Source of the DNA: Rhodococcus sp. ARC_M6
GTDB lineage: Bacteria > Actinomycetota > Actinomycetes > Mycobacteriales > Mycobacteriaceae
NCBI RefSeq assembly: GCF_022810305.1
Contig: NZ_JALGQH010000028.1
Span: 1 to 64,000 of the forward strand
DNA: 64,000 nucleotides
Direction of reading: 5' to 3'
Shown one piece after another: positions 8,408 to 16,554 of this stretch. Both the position numbers and the translations under genes were made by a program. Under the pieces are notes generated by a model, which saw nothing but the letters and a program-made list of their open reading frames with translations, had not been told where the DNA came from and made no database searches. The first letter of the stretch is position 1; each line of letters starts with the position of its first letter.

Positions 8408-8888
8408 CTTCGGCTTCCTCCGTGTCGGTACAGCGCTCGTGATCCGGCGGTTGTCCGTTCAGAGTAAATCGAAGCACATCTGCGCCGGGATGGTCGGTAG
8501 AATCTTCTGTCGAAGAGCCCGGATCGGCCTCTGCCACGATGTGCATAAATATCGAAGTTCCTTCCGGTGTATCGAGGTCCAGCGCACTCCAGTGCTGACG
8601 GGGTCAGCTGAACCCGCCTGCATGCGCGGCGGTGTTCCCCGGAGATATGTTCCCGTCGGCCCCACCCTCGTCACCTGCAGTGCAGGCCACGGAAGAAAAT
8701 CCTCCTACCTGCCGCTTTCGCTCAGTCCCTGATGCCGAGACCACTGTCTGCAGCGTCCCAACGGACAAAACTTGCGCTCCCCGTCACAAAAGGTGATTGA
8801 CGTACCTCGATTCTTGGTTTCTAATTGTCATGTTGCGCAAATAACGCACGGTTACGTTCGATAGTTGCATTAACCCAGATGGGGAGTC
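8408..8888. other. Intergenic region upstream of the mhp operon
   Basis: A 480-bp region separates the minus-strand helical-protein gene from mhpA. The frames in it are short and overlapping; one (8334-8546, minus) overlaps the next gene and is not convincing. The last 70 bp are locally AT-rich and carry the candidate operator described separately, so promoters for the mhp operon should lie here. Confidence 0.5.
8834..8848. promoter_or_regulatory. Candidate IclR operator upstream of mhpA
   Basis: TGCG-N7-CGCA, a 15-bp interrupted palindrome, ends 40 bp before the mhpA start, within an AT-rich segment. IclR regulators of aromatic operons bind palindromes of about this size near the promoter, and an IclR gene closes this operon. 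Assignment is inference. Confidence 0.35.
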
Positions 8889-10610
8889 ATGGAAACCACT
8901 CAGGACACCGAAGTACTCATCGTCGGCGCCGGTCCCGCCGGCCTGATGCTTGCCAATATCCTCGGCATGTACGGCAAGCAGGTCACAGTGCTCGAGGCCA
9001 TGGATGCACTCATCGATTACCCGCGCGGCGTCGGACTCGACGACGAGTCCTTTCGCACCATTCAGACGGTGGGCCTGGTGGAGGCAATCCGCCCGCACAC
9101 CAACCCGCAGCACATCATGCGACTGGTCAACGGGTCAGGCAAGGTCATGCTGGTCAACAACCCGCAGACCGTTGAATTCGGCTGGGAACGCAAGCATGGT
9201 TTCATCCAGCCCGAAGCCGACAAGGCTCTCTACGAGGGGCTTGCCCGCTTCGACAACGTCCGGGTGCTGTTCGGGCATCTCGTCGAGAATGTGGAAGAAG
9301 ACGGACAGTCCGTCACCGCGATCGCACTGGTAGCAGGGCCGGACGGAACCGTCGAGGAACGCCGCTTCAGTGCGCAGTATCTAGTGGGGTGTGAAGGCGG
9401 CAAATCACCGACCCGCAAGCGTCTCGGCGTCAGCTTCGAGGGCGAATCACCCTCCACCCGTTGGCTTGTCGTGGACGTCAACAACGATCCGCTCGGAACC
9501 CCCAACGTCTTCCTGGGTGCAGATCCGAAGCGCCCCTACGTATCCATCGGTTTACCCCATGCGGTACGACGCTGGGAGTTCATGCTCCACGACAACGAAA
9601 CCGAAGAACAGGTCACCGATCCGGACTACGTGAATGCCCTTCTGGCAGATCATGTTCCGAACCCATCCGAATTGGACTTCATTCGTCGGCGCGTCTTCAC
9701 CCACCACGGCCGGGTGGCCTCCAACTTCCGCAAGGGTCGACAGCTGATCGCCGGCGATGCCGCGCACCTGATGCCGGTGTGGATGGGCCAGGGCTGGAAC
9801 TCCGGAATGCGTGATGCAACAAATCTGGGGTGGAAATTAGCCACCGTCTTGTCCAGCCAGGCGGACGACGCCCTGCTCGATACCTACACATCCGAGCGTA
9901 AGGACCATGCGCAAGCAATGGTGGACCTGTCGCTGACCTTCGGCCGGCTCATCAAGATCACTAATCCGGTCGGAGCAGTACTCCGCGATGCCGCATCGTC
10001 AGTGCTCAACCTGTTCCCCCCGGTCAAGAGCTACTTCGCGGACATGCGATTCAAGCCGATGCCGCGGTACACCACCGGCGTCCTTGCTGATCCGAACACG
10101 CAGGAATCGGGAAGTGCCGGCGCAAAACTCACCAGCAAACTCATCCCTGTCCTGACGGCCAACATCAAGAACTCCCCCGTTGGCGTTCAGTTTCCGCAGC
10201 CGCGTGTCAACTCGCTCGATGCGCCGGATCAACTGCTCGACGACGCGATCGGCAACTGGTGGTCGGTCATCGTCTGGGGCAACAACCCCAAGGACGTCTT
10301 GCCGCAGGAATCGCTCGACAAGTTGTCCGCACTCGGCGCCCGTCTGGTCGCGGTTGTCCCGGAGACCCAACGCGAATGGGCTGAGAAGCGAATGGATTCG
10401 GATGTGCTGGTCCTGGGCGATCACACCGGCCGACTCAAGAAATGGTTCGACGACCGACCCACTCCCCTGGTTTTCCTCCGCCCCGACCGGTTTGTGGCGG
10501 GAGCCTGCCTGACACAACATGCTCCGGCAACGCTGGACTCAATTCTGAAAGCAATGCGGTTCAACGCATCCAACACCAGCAGCGAAAACCGGATCCCGAT
10601 AGCTCACTAG
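8889..10610 (+). CDS. mhpA: 3-(3-hydroxyphenyl)propionate hydroxylase (MhpA-type)
   Basis: FAD-dependent aromatic hydroxylase that turns 3-(3-hydroxyphenyl)propionate into the 2,3-dihydroxy compound with NAD(P)H and O2, in the cytoplasm. The 573 residues show the GAGPAG dinucleotide motif at about 13-18, a middle DG-type region (YLVGCEGGKSPTRKRLG) and the FAD ribityl motif GDAAHLMPVWMGQGWNSG at about 296. The C-terminal thioredoxin-like domain fits the family. It is first in a five-gene operon. Start: ATG with ggggag 5 bases upstream. It corresponds to hppA of R. globerulus PWD1 in role. Confidence 0.9.
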   Translation: METTQDTEVLIVGAGPAGLMLANILGMYGKQVTVLEAMDALIDYPRGVGLDDESFRTIQTVGLVEAIRPHTNPQHIMRLVNGSGKVMLVNNPQTVEFGWERKHGFIQPEADKALYEGLARFDNVRVLFGHLVENVEEDGQSVTAIALVAGPDGTVEERRFSAQYLVGCEGGKSPTRKRLGVSFEGESPSTRWLVVDVNNDPLGTPNVFLGADPKRPYVSIGLPHAVRRWEFMLHDNETEEQVTDPDYVNALLADHVPNPSELDFIRRRVFTHHGRVASNFRKGRQLIAGDAAHLMPVWMGQGWNSGMRDATNLGWKLATVLSSQADDALLDTYTSERKDHAQAMVDLSLTFGRLIKITNPVGAVLRDAASSVLNLFPPVKSYFADMRFKPMPRYTTGVLADPNTQESGSAGAKLTSKLIPVLTANIKNSPVGVQFPQPRVNSLDAPDQLLDDAIGNWWSVIVWGNNPKDVLPQESLDKLSALGARLVAVVPETQREWAEKRMDSDVLVLGDHTGRLKKWFDDRPTPLVFLRPDRFVAGACLTQHAPATLDSILKAMRFNASNTSSENRIPIAH

Positions 10611-10658
10611 CCCCGCCTCGATTCACAGCACTGACCTCCCGAGAAAGCCAGATACTTC

Positions 10659-11525
10659 ATGACAACAACCGAGATTCCCGCATACTCCACCGACGAATTC
10701 TTCGGCCTCGAAGACAAATGGATCGAAACCGCCGACGGCGAACTCACCCATTATCACGAACTGGGAGAAGGCACGCCGATCCTCTTCCTACACGGGTCGG
10801 GAACCGGCGTCACCGCAGCCGCAAACTGGTGGCTCAACCTTCCGACCCTCAGCGAACAGGGACGTTGCATCGCAATCGATTCCATCGGCTACGGACAGAG
10901 CGTCGTTGCTCCGAACACGGAATACGGCATCAAAGAGTGGGTTCGCCATGCCGTGCGCGTGCTCGACGCACTAGGTATCGAGAAGACGTGGATCGTCGGA
11001 AACTCCCTCGGCGGCTGGCTGGCTTTCCAGTTCGCAATCGACTTCCCGGAGCGCCTACTGGGCATCGTCTCGATGGGTACCGGTGGGGCAAAGCTGACGG
11101 GCGCATTGGCCGGACACTCCAATCCGAACCTGACGGAAGAGGGCATCCGTAAAACACTCGAGCTCTTCGTCGTCGACAAGTCCCTTGTCACTGACGAATT
11201 GGTGGCACTGCGGTACCAATCGGCACTCAACGACACCGCGTCGGATCGACTGGCCGAGGTCGTTGCTGCCCGTGACCGTGACCGCATCGAGCTACCCCTG
11301 GACTTCAAGGTGTTGTCCCGCTTGGATGTTCCCGTTCTGCTGATCCACGGTGTCCAGGATGTTGTCATACCTGTTTCGCGGACATGGGAACTGCTCAACG
11401 TCATCCCACATGCCGATTCGCACATCTTCAGCCAGTGCGGTCACTGGTCACAGGTCGAGCGTGCCGAAGAGTTCAATACGGTTATCACGGAGTACCTTTC
11501 CTCTCGGGGTGTGAGCCGGTCATGA
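10659..11525 (+). CDS. mhpC: 2-hydroxy-6-oxonona-2,4-dienedioate hydrolase (MhpC-type)
   Basis: An alpha/beta-hydrolase of 288 aa that cleaves the C-C bond of the meta-cleavage product, giving 2-hydroxypenta-2,4-dienoate and succinate. The oxyanion segment LHGSGTG is near residue 44, the nucleophile elbow GNSLGG near 113, the acid in HGVQDVVIP near 231 and the catalytic His in SQCGHWSQ near 261. The length matches E. coli MhpC (288 aa). The stop overlaps the mhpB start by four bases (ATGA), so the two are translationally coupled. Confidence 0.92.
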   Translation: MTTTEIPAYSTDEFFGLEDKWIETADGELTHYHELGEGTPILFLHGSGTGVTAAANWWLNLPTLSEQGRCIAIDSIGYGQSVVAPNTEYGIKEWVRHAVRVLDALGIEKTWIVGNSLGGWLAFQFAIDFPERLLGIVSMGTGGAKLTGALAGHSNPNLTEEGIRKTLELFVVDKSLVTDELVALRYQSALNDTASDRLAEVVAARDRDRIELPLDFKVLSRLDVPVLLIHGVQDVVIPVSRTWELLNVIPHADSHIFSQCGHWSQVERAEEFNTVITEYLSSRGVSRS

Positions 11526-12466
11526 GGCAGGCATTGCTGTGCATGTCGCACAGTCCCCTACTGCACCACCTCGATCCGCCGACCGACGTCAAGGCTGCGG
11601 TGAACGCCGCATTCGACCAAGCACGCGCCTTTGTTCACAATTTTGATCCCGATGTGATCGTGAACTTCGGACCCGATCACTACAACGGCTTCTTCTACGA
11701 CCTGATGCCGCCGTTCTGCATCGGCTACAAGGCAAAGGGCAGCGGCGACTACGACTCGTTTGCCGGTGAGCTGAACGTACCGGAGGCTATGGCCGAGGAC
11801 CTCGCGCAGTACGTGATGGATCAGGGCCTCGATATCGCGATTTCCCGTCAGATGGAAGTCGATCACGGTGCGGTGCAACCCATGGAGATCATCTATGGTG
11901 ACGTCGCATCCAAGCCGATCATTCCAGTTTTCGTCAACTCCGTGGCCAGGCCGTTTGTGAAGGTCGCGCGGGTACGCAAGTTCGGTGAGGCTATCGGCGA
12001 GTATTTCAAGAACTCGGACAAGAAAGTCCTGTTCATCGGGTCCGGTGGCCTCTCGCATGACCCGCCGGTACCGCAGATCGCCACCGCCAACGAGGCACAG
12101 CGCAAGATGCTCACCGACGGACGGAATCCAACGCCGGAAGCGCGGGCGGTGCGGCAACAGCGGGTCATCGATACCGCAGTGAAATTCGCCGCCGACGAGG
12201 CGGACATCATGGACCTGAATCCGGAGTGGGACAGAGGATTCCTCGATGTTTGTGCATCGGGCAACGTCGGAGACTTCGATCGATACACCGCCGACGACAT
12301 GGATGCGGTAGCGGGCCACTCCTCACACGAGGTGCGTAACTGGGTCGCTGCGTATTCAGCTCTTCGCGCATGCGGCGAGTACGAGATCACCTACGAGTTC
12401 TACCAGCCGATCAAGGAATACATTTCCGGCTTTGCCGTCACGACAGCGATCCTCCGGGATATCTGA
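11522..12466 (+). CDS. mhpB: 2,3-dihydroxyphenylpropionate 1,2-dioxygenase (MhpB-type)
   Basis: A class III (LigB-like) extradiol ring-cleavage dioxygenase, Fe(II)-dependent, 314 aa as in E. coli MhpB. The metal and catalytic histidines sit in CMSHSPLLHH (N-terminus), FGPDHYNGFF, VDHGAVQPME and GGLSHDPPVPQ. An upstream in-frame GTG/ATG run would add 46 residues that only read through mhpC, so the ATGA overlap start at 11522 is chosen. The operon has no mhpD, mhpE or mhpF, so the hydroxypentadienoate must be finished by enzymes encoded elsewhere. Confidence 0.92.
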   Translation: MRQALLCMSHSPLLHHLDPPTDVKAAVNAAFDQARAFVHNFDPDVIVNFGPDHYNGFFYDLMPPFCIGYKAKGSGDYDSFAGELNVPEAMAEDLAQYVMDQGLDIAISRQMEVDHGAVQPMEIIYGDVASKPIIPVFVNSVARPFVKVARVRKFGEAIGEYFKNSDKKVLFIGSGGLSHDPPVPQIATANEAQRKMLTDGRNPTPEARAVRQQRVIDTAVKFAADEADIMDLNPEWDRGFLDVCASGNVGDFDRYTADDMDAVAGHSSHEVRNWVAAYSALRACGEYEITYEFYQPIKEYISGFAVTTAILRDI

Positions 12467-12516
12467 TCCTTGCCACGCGGGCGAAGCCCCCTCCACCCTT
12501 ATGAAAGTAGATCTCG

Positions 12517-13878
12517 ATGGATGTTCGTGAAGCGATTCGAACGCAACCGATGCGTCGATACCAGATTTCGACGATCGCAATCTGTTTGATACTCAGCATG
12601 ATCGACGGTTTCGAAATCCTCGTCATGGCGTTCGTAGCGCCACACCTAGGGAAATCTTGGGACATCAGTTCCGTCGAGATCGGCTATCTGCTCAGCGCCG
12701 GAATCATCGGTACAGCACTGGGCGCAATCTTCATTTCCCCACTGGCGGACAAGATCGGTCGGCGCAAGCTGGCAATCTGGTGTCTGGTCGGCATCACTGT
12801 CGGCATGGCCCTTTCAGCCTGCGCCGTCAACGTCCCGCAACTCGTCGCCTTCCGCGTGTTTGCAGGCTTGGGCATCGGCGGTTTGGTTGCCAATCTGAAT
12901 GTTCTGGTTTCGGAATTCAGTTCGGACAAACGACGGGGCACGGCACTCGGAATCTACGGTGTCGGATACCCGCTCGGCGGTGCTGTCGGCGGCGCGATCT
13001 CCGGCGTCCTGATTTCGGTCTTCGACTGGCGATCCGCATTCATCTTCGGCGCAGTCATCACCGCGATCATGTTGGTGGTCGTGGTCAAGACGCTGCCCGA
13101 ATCGATCGAATTCCTGATCGAGAAGAGGCCCACGGGTGCTTTGACTGCGTACAACCAGATCGCGGACAAGCTCGGTTACGCCCGTTCCACTGAGCTGCCG
13201 ACTCCTATTCGCGCAACGGAACGCGTCGTACGCGATGGACTGTTCAAGGGAATCATGTTGCGACGCACGATCTTCCTGTGGGTCGGATACTCGTGTTTGA
13301 TTGCGTCCTTCTACTTCGCGAATACCTGGACACCTAAGTTGCTCTCAGACGCAACGGGTGACTCGAATATGGGCGTGACTGCCGGTGTACTCGTCAACGT
13401 CGGTGGCGTCATCGGTTCGATCATCTTTGCCGGACTGTCGATTGTGTTGCGGCCCAGGATTGTGACAGCGCTTCTCATGTTCGGCGGCGTGCTTGCGTTT
13501 GTCGGCTATGCCACCGGATTCCATATCGTCGCACTGGCTTTGGCGCTCGCGGTGCTCGTCGGCATTTTCGCGAACGGAGGCATCACAGGCTTCTACGCGA
13601 TCAGCCCGCCCATCTATCCAGCCGCGGCTCGCGGGACCGGCGTCGGCTGGATGATCGGGTGCGGTCGAACAGTATCGATCATTGCCCCCATTCTCACCGG
13701 CTACCTTCTCAACGGCGGTTGGACACCGAAGTCCGTCTACATGATGTTCGGTGGAGTCTTGGTGGTGGCCGGTATCGCGACGCTGCTACTCGACGCCACC
13801 TATCGCGGCCGTAGCGAGAACCCGGAGACACCGGAGGCGAGCCGGGAAACCAATACGGCCGACGCAATCTCCGCTTGA
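12517..13878 (+). CDS. Aromatic acid:H+ symporter family transporter (MhpT-like)
   Basis: A 453-aa MFS carrier with twelve predicted membrane segments, placed to import hydroxyphenylpropionate. Family marks are DGFEILVMAFVAPHL in helix 1, where the Asp of the AAHS family is important, the loop 2-3 motif SPLADKIGRRK, and the helix 4-5 motif RVFAGLGIGGLVANLNVLVSEF. It begins 50 bp after mhpB and is followed by the IclR gene. R. globerulus hppK has the same role. A basic and polar C-tail of about 25 residues is cytosolic. Confidence 0.88.
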   Translation: MDVREAIRTQPMRRYQISTIAICLILSMIDGFEILVMAFVAPHLGKSWDISSVEIGYLLSAGIIGTALGAIFISPLADKIGRRKLAIWCLVGITVGMALSACAVNVPQLVAFRVFAGLGIGGLVANLNVLVSEFSSDKRRGTALGIYGVGYPLGGAVGGAISGVLISVFDWRSAFIFGAVITAIMLVVVVKTLPESIEFLIEKRPTGALTAYNQIADKLGYARSTELPTPIRATERVVRDGLFKGIMLRRTIFLWVGYSCLIASFYFANTWTPKLLSDATGDSNMGVTAGVLVNVGGVIGSIIFAGLSIVLRPRIVTALLMFGGVLAFVGYATGFHIVALALALAVLVGIFANGGITGFYAISPPIYPAAARGTGVGWMIGCGRTVSIIAPILTGYLLNGGWTPKSVYMMFGGVLVVAGIATLLLDATYRGRSENPETPEASRETNTADAISA

Positions 13879-13926
13879 ACCATGTGACGATCTGCCGGCA
13901 TTTCCCAAGGGAATAGAGTCCATACT

Positions 13927-14625
13927 GTGACTTCAGAATCGAATGGGTCGTCCGTCAAACAACCAGGCTCGCAGACACTGGCCCGCGGCTTGCAGGCTCT
14001 CGAATTGGTGGCCACCACGCCCGACGGGATGACCATCCAGGAAGTTGCCGAAGCGCTGGGCGTCCATCGGACCATCGCGTCGCGATTACTCACCACAGTC
14101 GCCGACTTTCGGCTCATCAAACGCAGCACGGACGGTAAGTACCGCGCCGCTGGTGGATTGGCAGCACTGGCTCGAGACCTTTATGCCGGATTACGGGACG
14201 AAGCAACACCGTTGTTGCGCAGACTCGCAAATTCCTTGGGCGCGAGCGTCGCACTGTTTGTCGCCGAACGCACCGAGGCGGTAGCGGTCGCGGTGGTCGA
14301 ACCGAAGAACGCTCGCTACTGGGTATCGTTCCGTGAGGGTGGTCGCCATCCCATAGACCGCGGCGCAGCCGGCTATGCGTTACTCGCCGGTCAACCTCCG
14401 CTTCCCGGCGAGTCAAGTCGGGTAACCGACGCCCGCCGCGACGGTTACGTTCTCAGCTACGGTGAGGTTGAGCCTGGCTATTGGGGACTCGGTGTACCCC
14501 TGAAACAACCAGCCAACGAGCCGGCCGGATGCCTGACCTTGATCACGGCATCTGAAGAACTCGCCCGAGCCGCTATCCCCGAGATGATCGCAGCTGCAGA
14601 CAAACTGAGCGGCGGATCTAAGTAA
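13927..14625 (+). CDS. IclR-family transcriptional regulator of the mhp operon
   Basis: The 232 residues comprise an N-terminal winged helix (about 16-80; recognition part VAEALGVHRTIASRLLTTV) and a C-terminal IclR effector domain (GASVALFVAERTEAVAVAVV onward, then REGGRHPIDRGAAGYALLAG). The start is GTG at 13927, 48 bp after the transporter gene. Its position as last gene makes it the likely regulator responding to hydroxyphenylpropionate, as proposed for hppR in R. globerulus. The effector domain is slightly shorter than in E. coli IclR. Confidence 0.88.
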   Translation: MTSESNGSSVKQPGSQTLARGLQALELVATTPDGMTIQEVAEALGVHRTIASRLLTTVADFRLIKRSTDGKYRAAGGLAALARDLYAGLRDEATPLLRRLANSLGASVALFVAERTEAVAVAVVEPKNARYWVSFREGGRHPIDRGAAGYALLAGQPPLPGESSRVTDARRDGYVLSYGEVEPGYWGLGVPLKQPANEPAGCLTLITASEELARAAIPEMIAAADKLSGGSK

Positions 14626-14659
14626 GCACCTCGAGCAGCCGGTTGCACGGCGACAACGC

Positions 14660-15637
14660 TCAGTGGTGTGCCGTCGACGCGACCATCGCCAGAGTGTCGG
14701 CGAACTGCTTCCGATACGACGATGGGGTGGTTGCGAACGCGGATACGAAGTTCTGCCGGAAGGTGACAGCGCTTCCGAATCCGCATGCGACTGCAATGGC
14801 CTCGATGCTCCAGTCTGTCGTTTCCAGGAGAACACGAGCCTCGCCCAGTCGTTGCTCGAGGACCCAGCGTGCCGGTGTGGTGCCCGTGGAAAGGCGAAAC
14901 TGTCGTACGAAGTTTCGTCGGCTCATCCGCGCCTGGACCGCGAGTCGGTCGACGGAAAGGTGCTCGTCGAGCCGCCCCAGCGCCCATTCCAGAACCTTCG
15001 CAACAGCCGTGTCGCTGGCAGGTTCCGCGAGGGGTCGCTCGATGTACTGAGCCTGCCCACCCTCTCGATGCGGTGCGACAACAAGACTCCGAGCCACCCG
15101 GGTGGCGACTGCCGATCCTAGATGTTTCCGCACCAGATGCAGGCACGCGTCGATAGAGGAAGCCGTTCCTGCAGAAGTCATGACATCGCCGTGATCGATG
15201 TAGAGCACCGATTCGTCTAAGCGGATGCTGGGGTGGCGTTCAGCGAGTGCGGGCATCATCTCCCAATGAGTGACAGCCGAGCGGCCGTCAAGGAACCCTG
15301 CGTCGGCGACAGCAAAAGCGCCGAGGCACAACCCGACGATCGGAGTACCGCGAGAGTGCGCGTTGGAAAGCCGCGTTCGCAATTGCTCGCTGATCGGCGA
15401 AAGTGGCAGCGGCCATGAGGGAATGACCACAATATCGGCCCAGTCGAGTGTGCTCGGTCCCGCTACGTCGCCGATCGAATACCCCTCGGCGGTGCGGACC
15501 CCGCCTGGTCGATCAGACCAAAGTCTGGTTTCCCAGTCAGGTGCGAGCCCGAGACGACCTACCTCGCCGAACACCATCAGCGGTGCTGCGAGGTGGAACA
15601 TCGTGATGGTGTCGAACGCGTACACGGCAATTCGCAT
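14660..15637 (-). CDS. GlxA-type AraC-family transcriptional regulator
   Basis: A 325-aa regulator: an N-terminal DJ-1/PfpI-like domain (about 1-170, with VGLCLGAFAVADAGFLDGR around the nucleophile-elbow position) and a C-terminal AraC double helix-turn-helix (about 220-315; QARMSRRNFVRQFRLSTGTTPARWV, then SIEAIAVACGFGS). I chose ATG at 15637 (MRIAVYAFDTITMFHL) because the upstream extension is arginine-rich read-through. It diverges from the isochorismatase-like gene across 147 bp, so it probably controls that gene. Convergent with iclR. Confidence 0.85.
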   Translation of the reverse strand: MRIAVYAFDTITMFHLAAPLMVFGEVGRLGLAPDWETRLWSDRPGGVRTAEGYSIGDVAGPSTLDWADIVVIPSWPLPLSPISEQLRTRLSNAHSRGTPIVGLCLGAFAVADAGFLDGRSAVTHWEMMPALAERHPSIRLDESVLYIDHGDVMTSAGTASSIDACLHLVRKHLGSAVATRVARSLVVAPHREGGQAQYIERPLAEPASDTAVAKVLEWALGRLDEHLSVDRLAVQARMSRRNFVRQFRLSTGTTPARWVLEQRLGEARVLLETTDWSIEAIAVACGFGSAVTFRQNFVSAFATTPSSYRKQFADTLAMVASTAHH

Positions 15638-15784
15638 GTGATCCCCAGAATGTTGGCCCAAAGTCATCGAAAGTATGCACCCGTGCCACTCACTGTTGCC
15701 GACGACCTCCCGAAGAATGGATGAAGAGCGCCGGCGCCGCCGACGCAAAGCAGAACCCGATCGACCTTCCCGGAGTGATCAACT

Positions 15785-16420
15785 GTGTCTATCCCCCGCC
15801 GTGCCCTCATCGTTGTCGACGTCCAGCAGGAGTACTTCGACGGACCGCTGCAGATCCAGTACCCGCCGCGCGACGAGTCTCTGGCCAACATCCTCAGCAC
15901 CGTCAAAGTTGCTGTTGCGAAAGAAGTCCCAGTCGTCATCGTTTCTCACCGAACACCCGTAGGCGCCCCAATTTTTGCCGAAGGTACGGCCGGTTGGTCG
16001 CTCCACCCCGAACTCGAGGAACTCGTCGATCCGGCGTGGATGCAGGTACAAAAGCAGTACGCAAGCGTGTTCGCCGGGACCGGTGTCGCCGACTGGTTGC
16101 GGGAGAGAAGCGTCGACACCATCACGATCGTCGGCTACATGACAAACAACTGCGACCTTGCGACCGCAGCAGAGTCCGACGCCCTGGGGTTCTCCGCTGA
16201 GATTCTCGCCGACGCCACCGGGTCGATCCATTTGGCCAACGAGGCAGGGCAGGTATCAGCCGAGTCGCTGCACAGGACACTCATGGTTCTTCTGCACTCG
16301 AACTTTGCTGCAGTCGCCACGACAACAGAGTGGGTCGACGCCGTACAGTCCGGAGTGACTTTGCCCAAGAGCAACCTTGTGGTGTCAGCCATCCAAGGAC
16401 GCGAGGCGACAGTCAATTAA
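15785..16420 (+). CDS. Isochorismatase-family cysteine hydrolase
   Basis: The 211 residues carry the fold's triad: Asp in LIVVDVQQEYFDGP (about 12), Lys in QVQKQYASVFAGT (about 87) and Cys in VGYMTNNCDLATA (about 124). Such enzymes hydrolyse amides or carbamoyl groups (nicotinamidase, N-carbamoylsarcosine hydrolase) or isochorismate; the substrate here is unknown. GTG at 15785 is the start. The divergent GlxA-type regulator is a common partner for small hydrolases of this kind. Confidence 0.82.
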   Translation: MSIPRRALIVVDVQQEYFDGPLQIQYPPRDESLANILSTVKVAVAKEVPVVIVSHRTPVGAPIFAEGTAGWSLHPELEELVDPAWMQVQKQYASVFAGTGVADWLRERSVDTITIVGYMTNNCDLATAAESDALGFSAEILADATGSIHLANEAGQVSAESLHRTLMVLLHSNFAAVATTTEWVDAVQSGVTLPKSNLVVSAIQGREATVN

Positions 16421-16554
16421 GCGTCCAATGTCAAAGGACCACAATCGGTTCGGGGACAGTGCATCCTCGCCGACGCACCAACGCCACGACCGACGCGACC
16501 AACCGTCCTCACCATTAGTGTGATCGACGTGTCGAATCGTGCGACACTCGGACG

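Noticed and set aside
8334-8546. 70-codon minus-strand frame before the helical-protein gene
   Set aside because: It overlaps the next gene by over 70 bases and has no recognisable segment or RBS.
11384-11521. Longer start for mhpB inside mhpC
   Set aside because: The 46 extra residues are an out-of-frame reading of conserved mhpC codons; the ATGA overlap is the standard coupled start.
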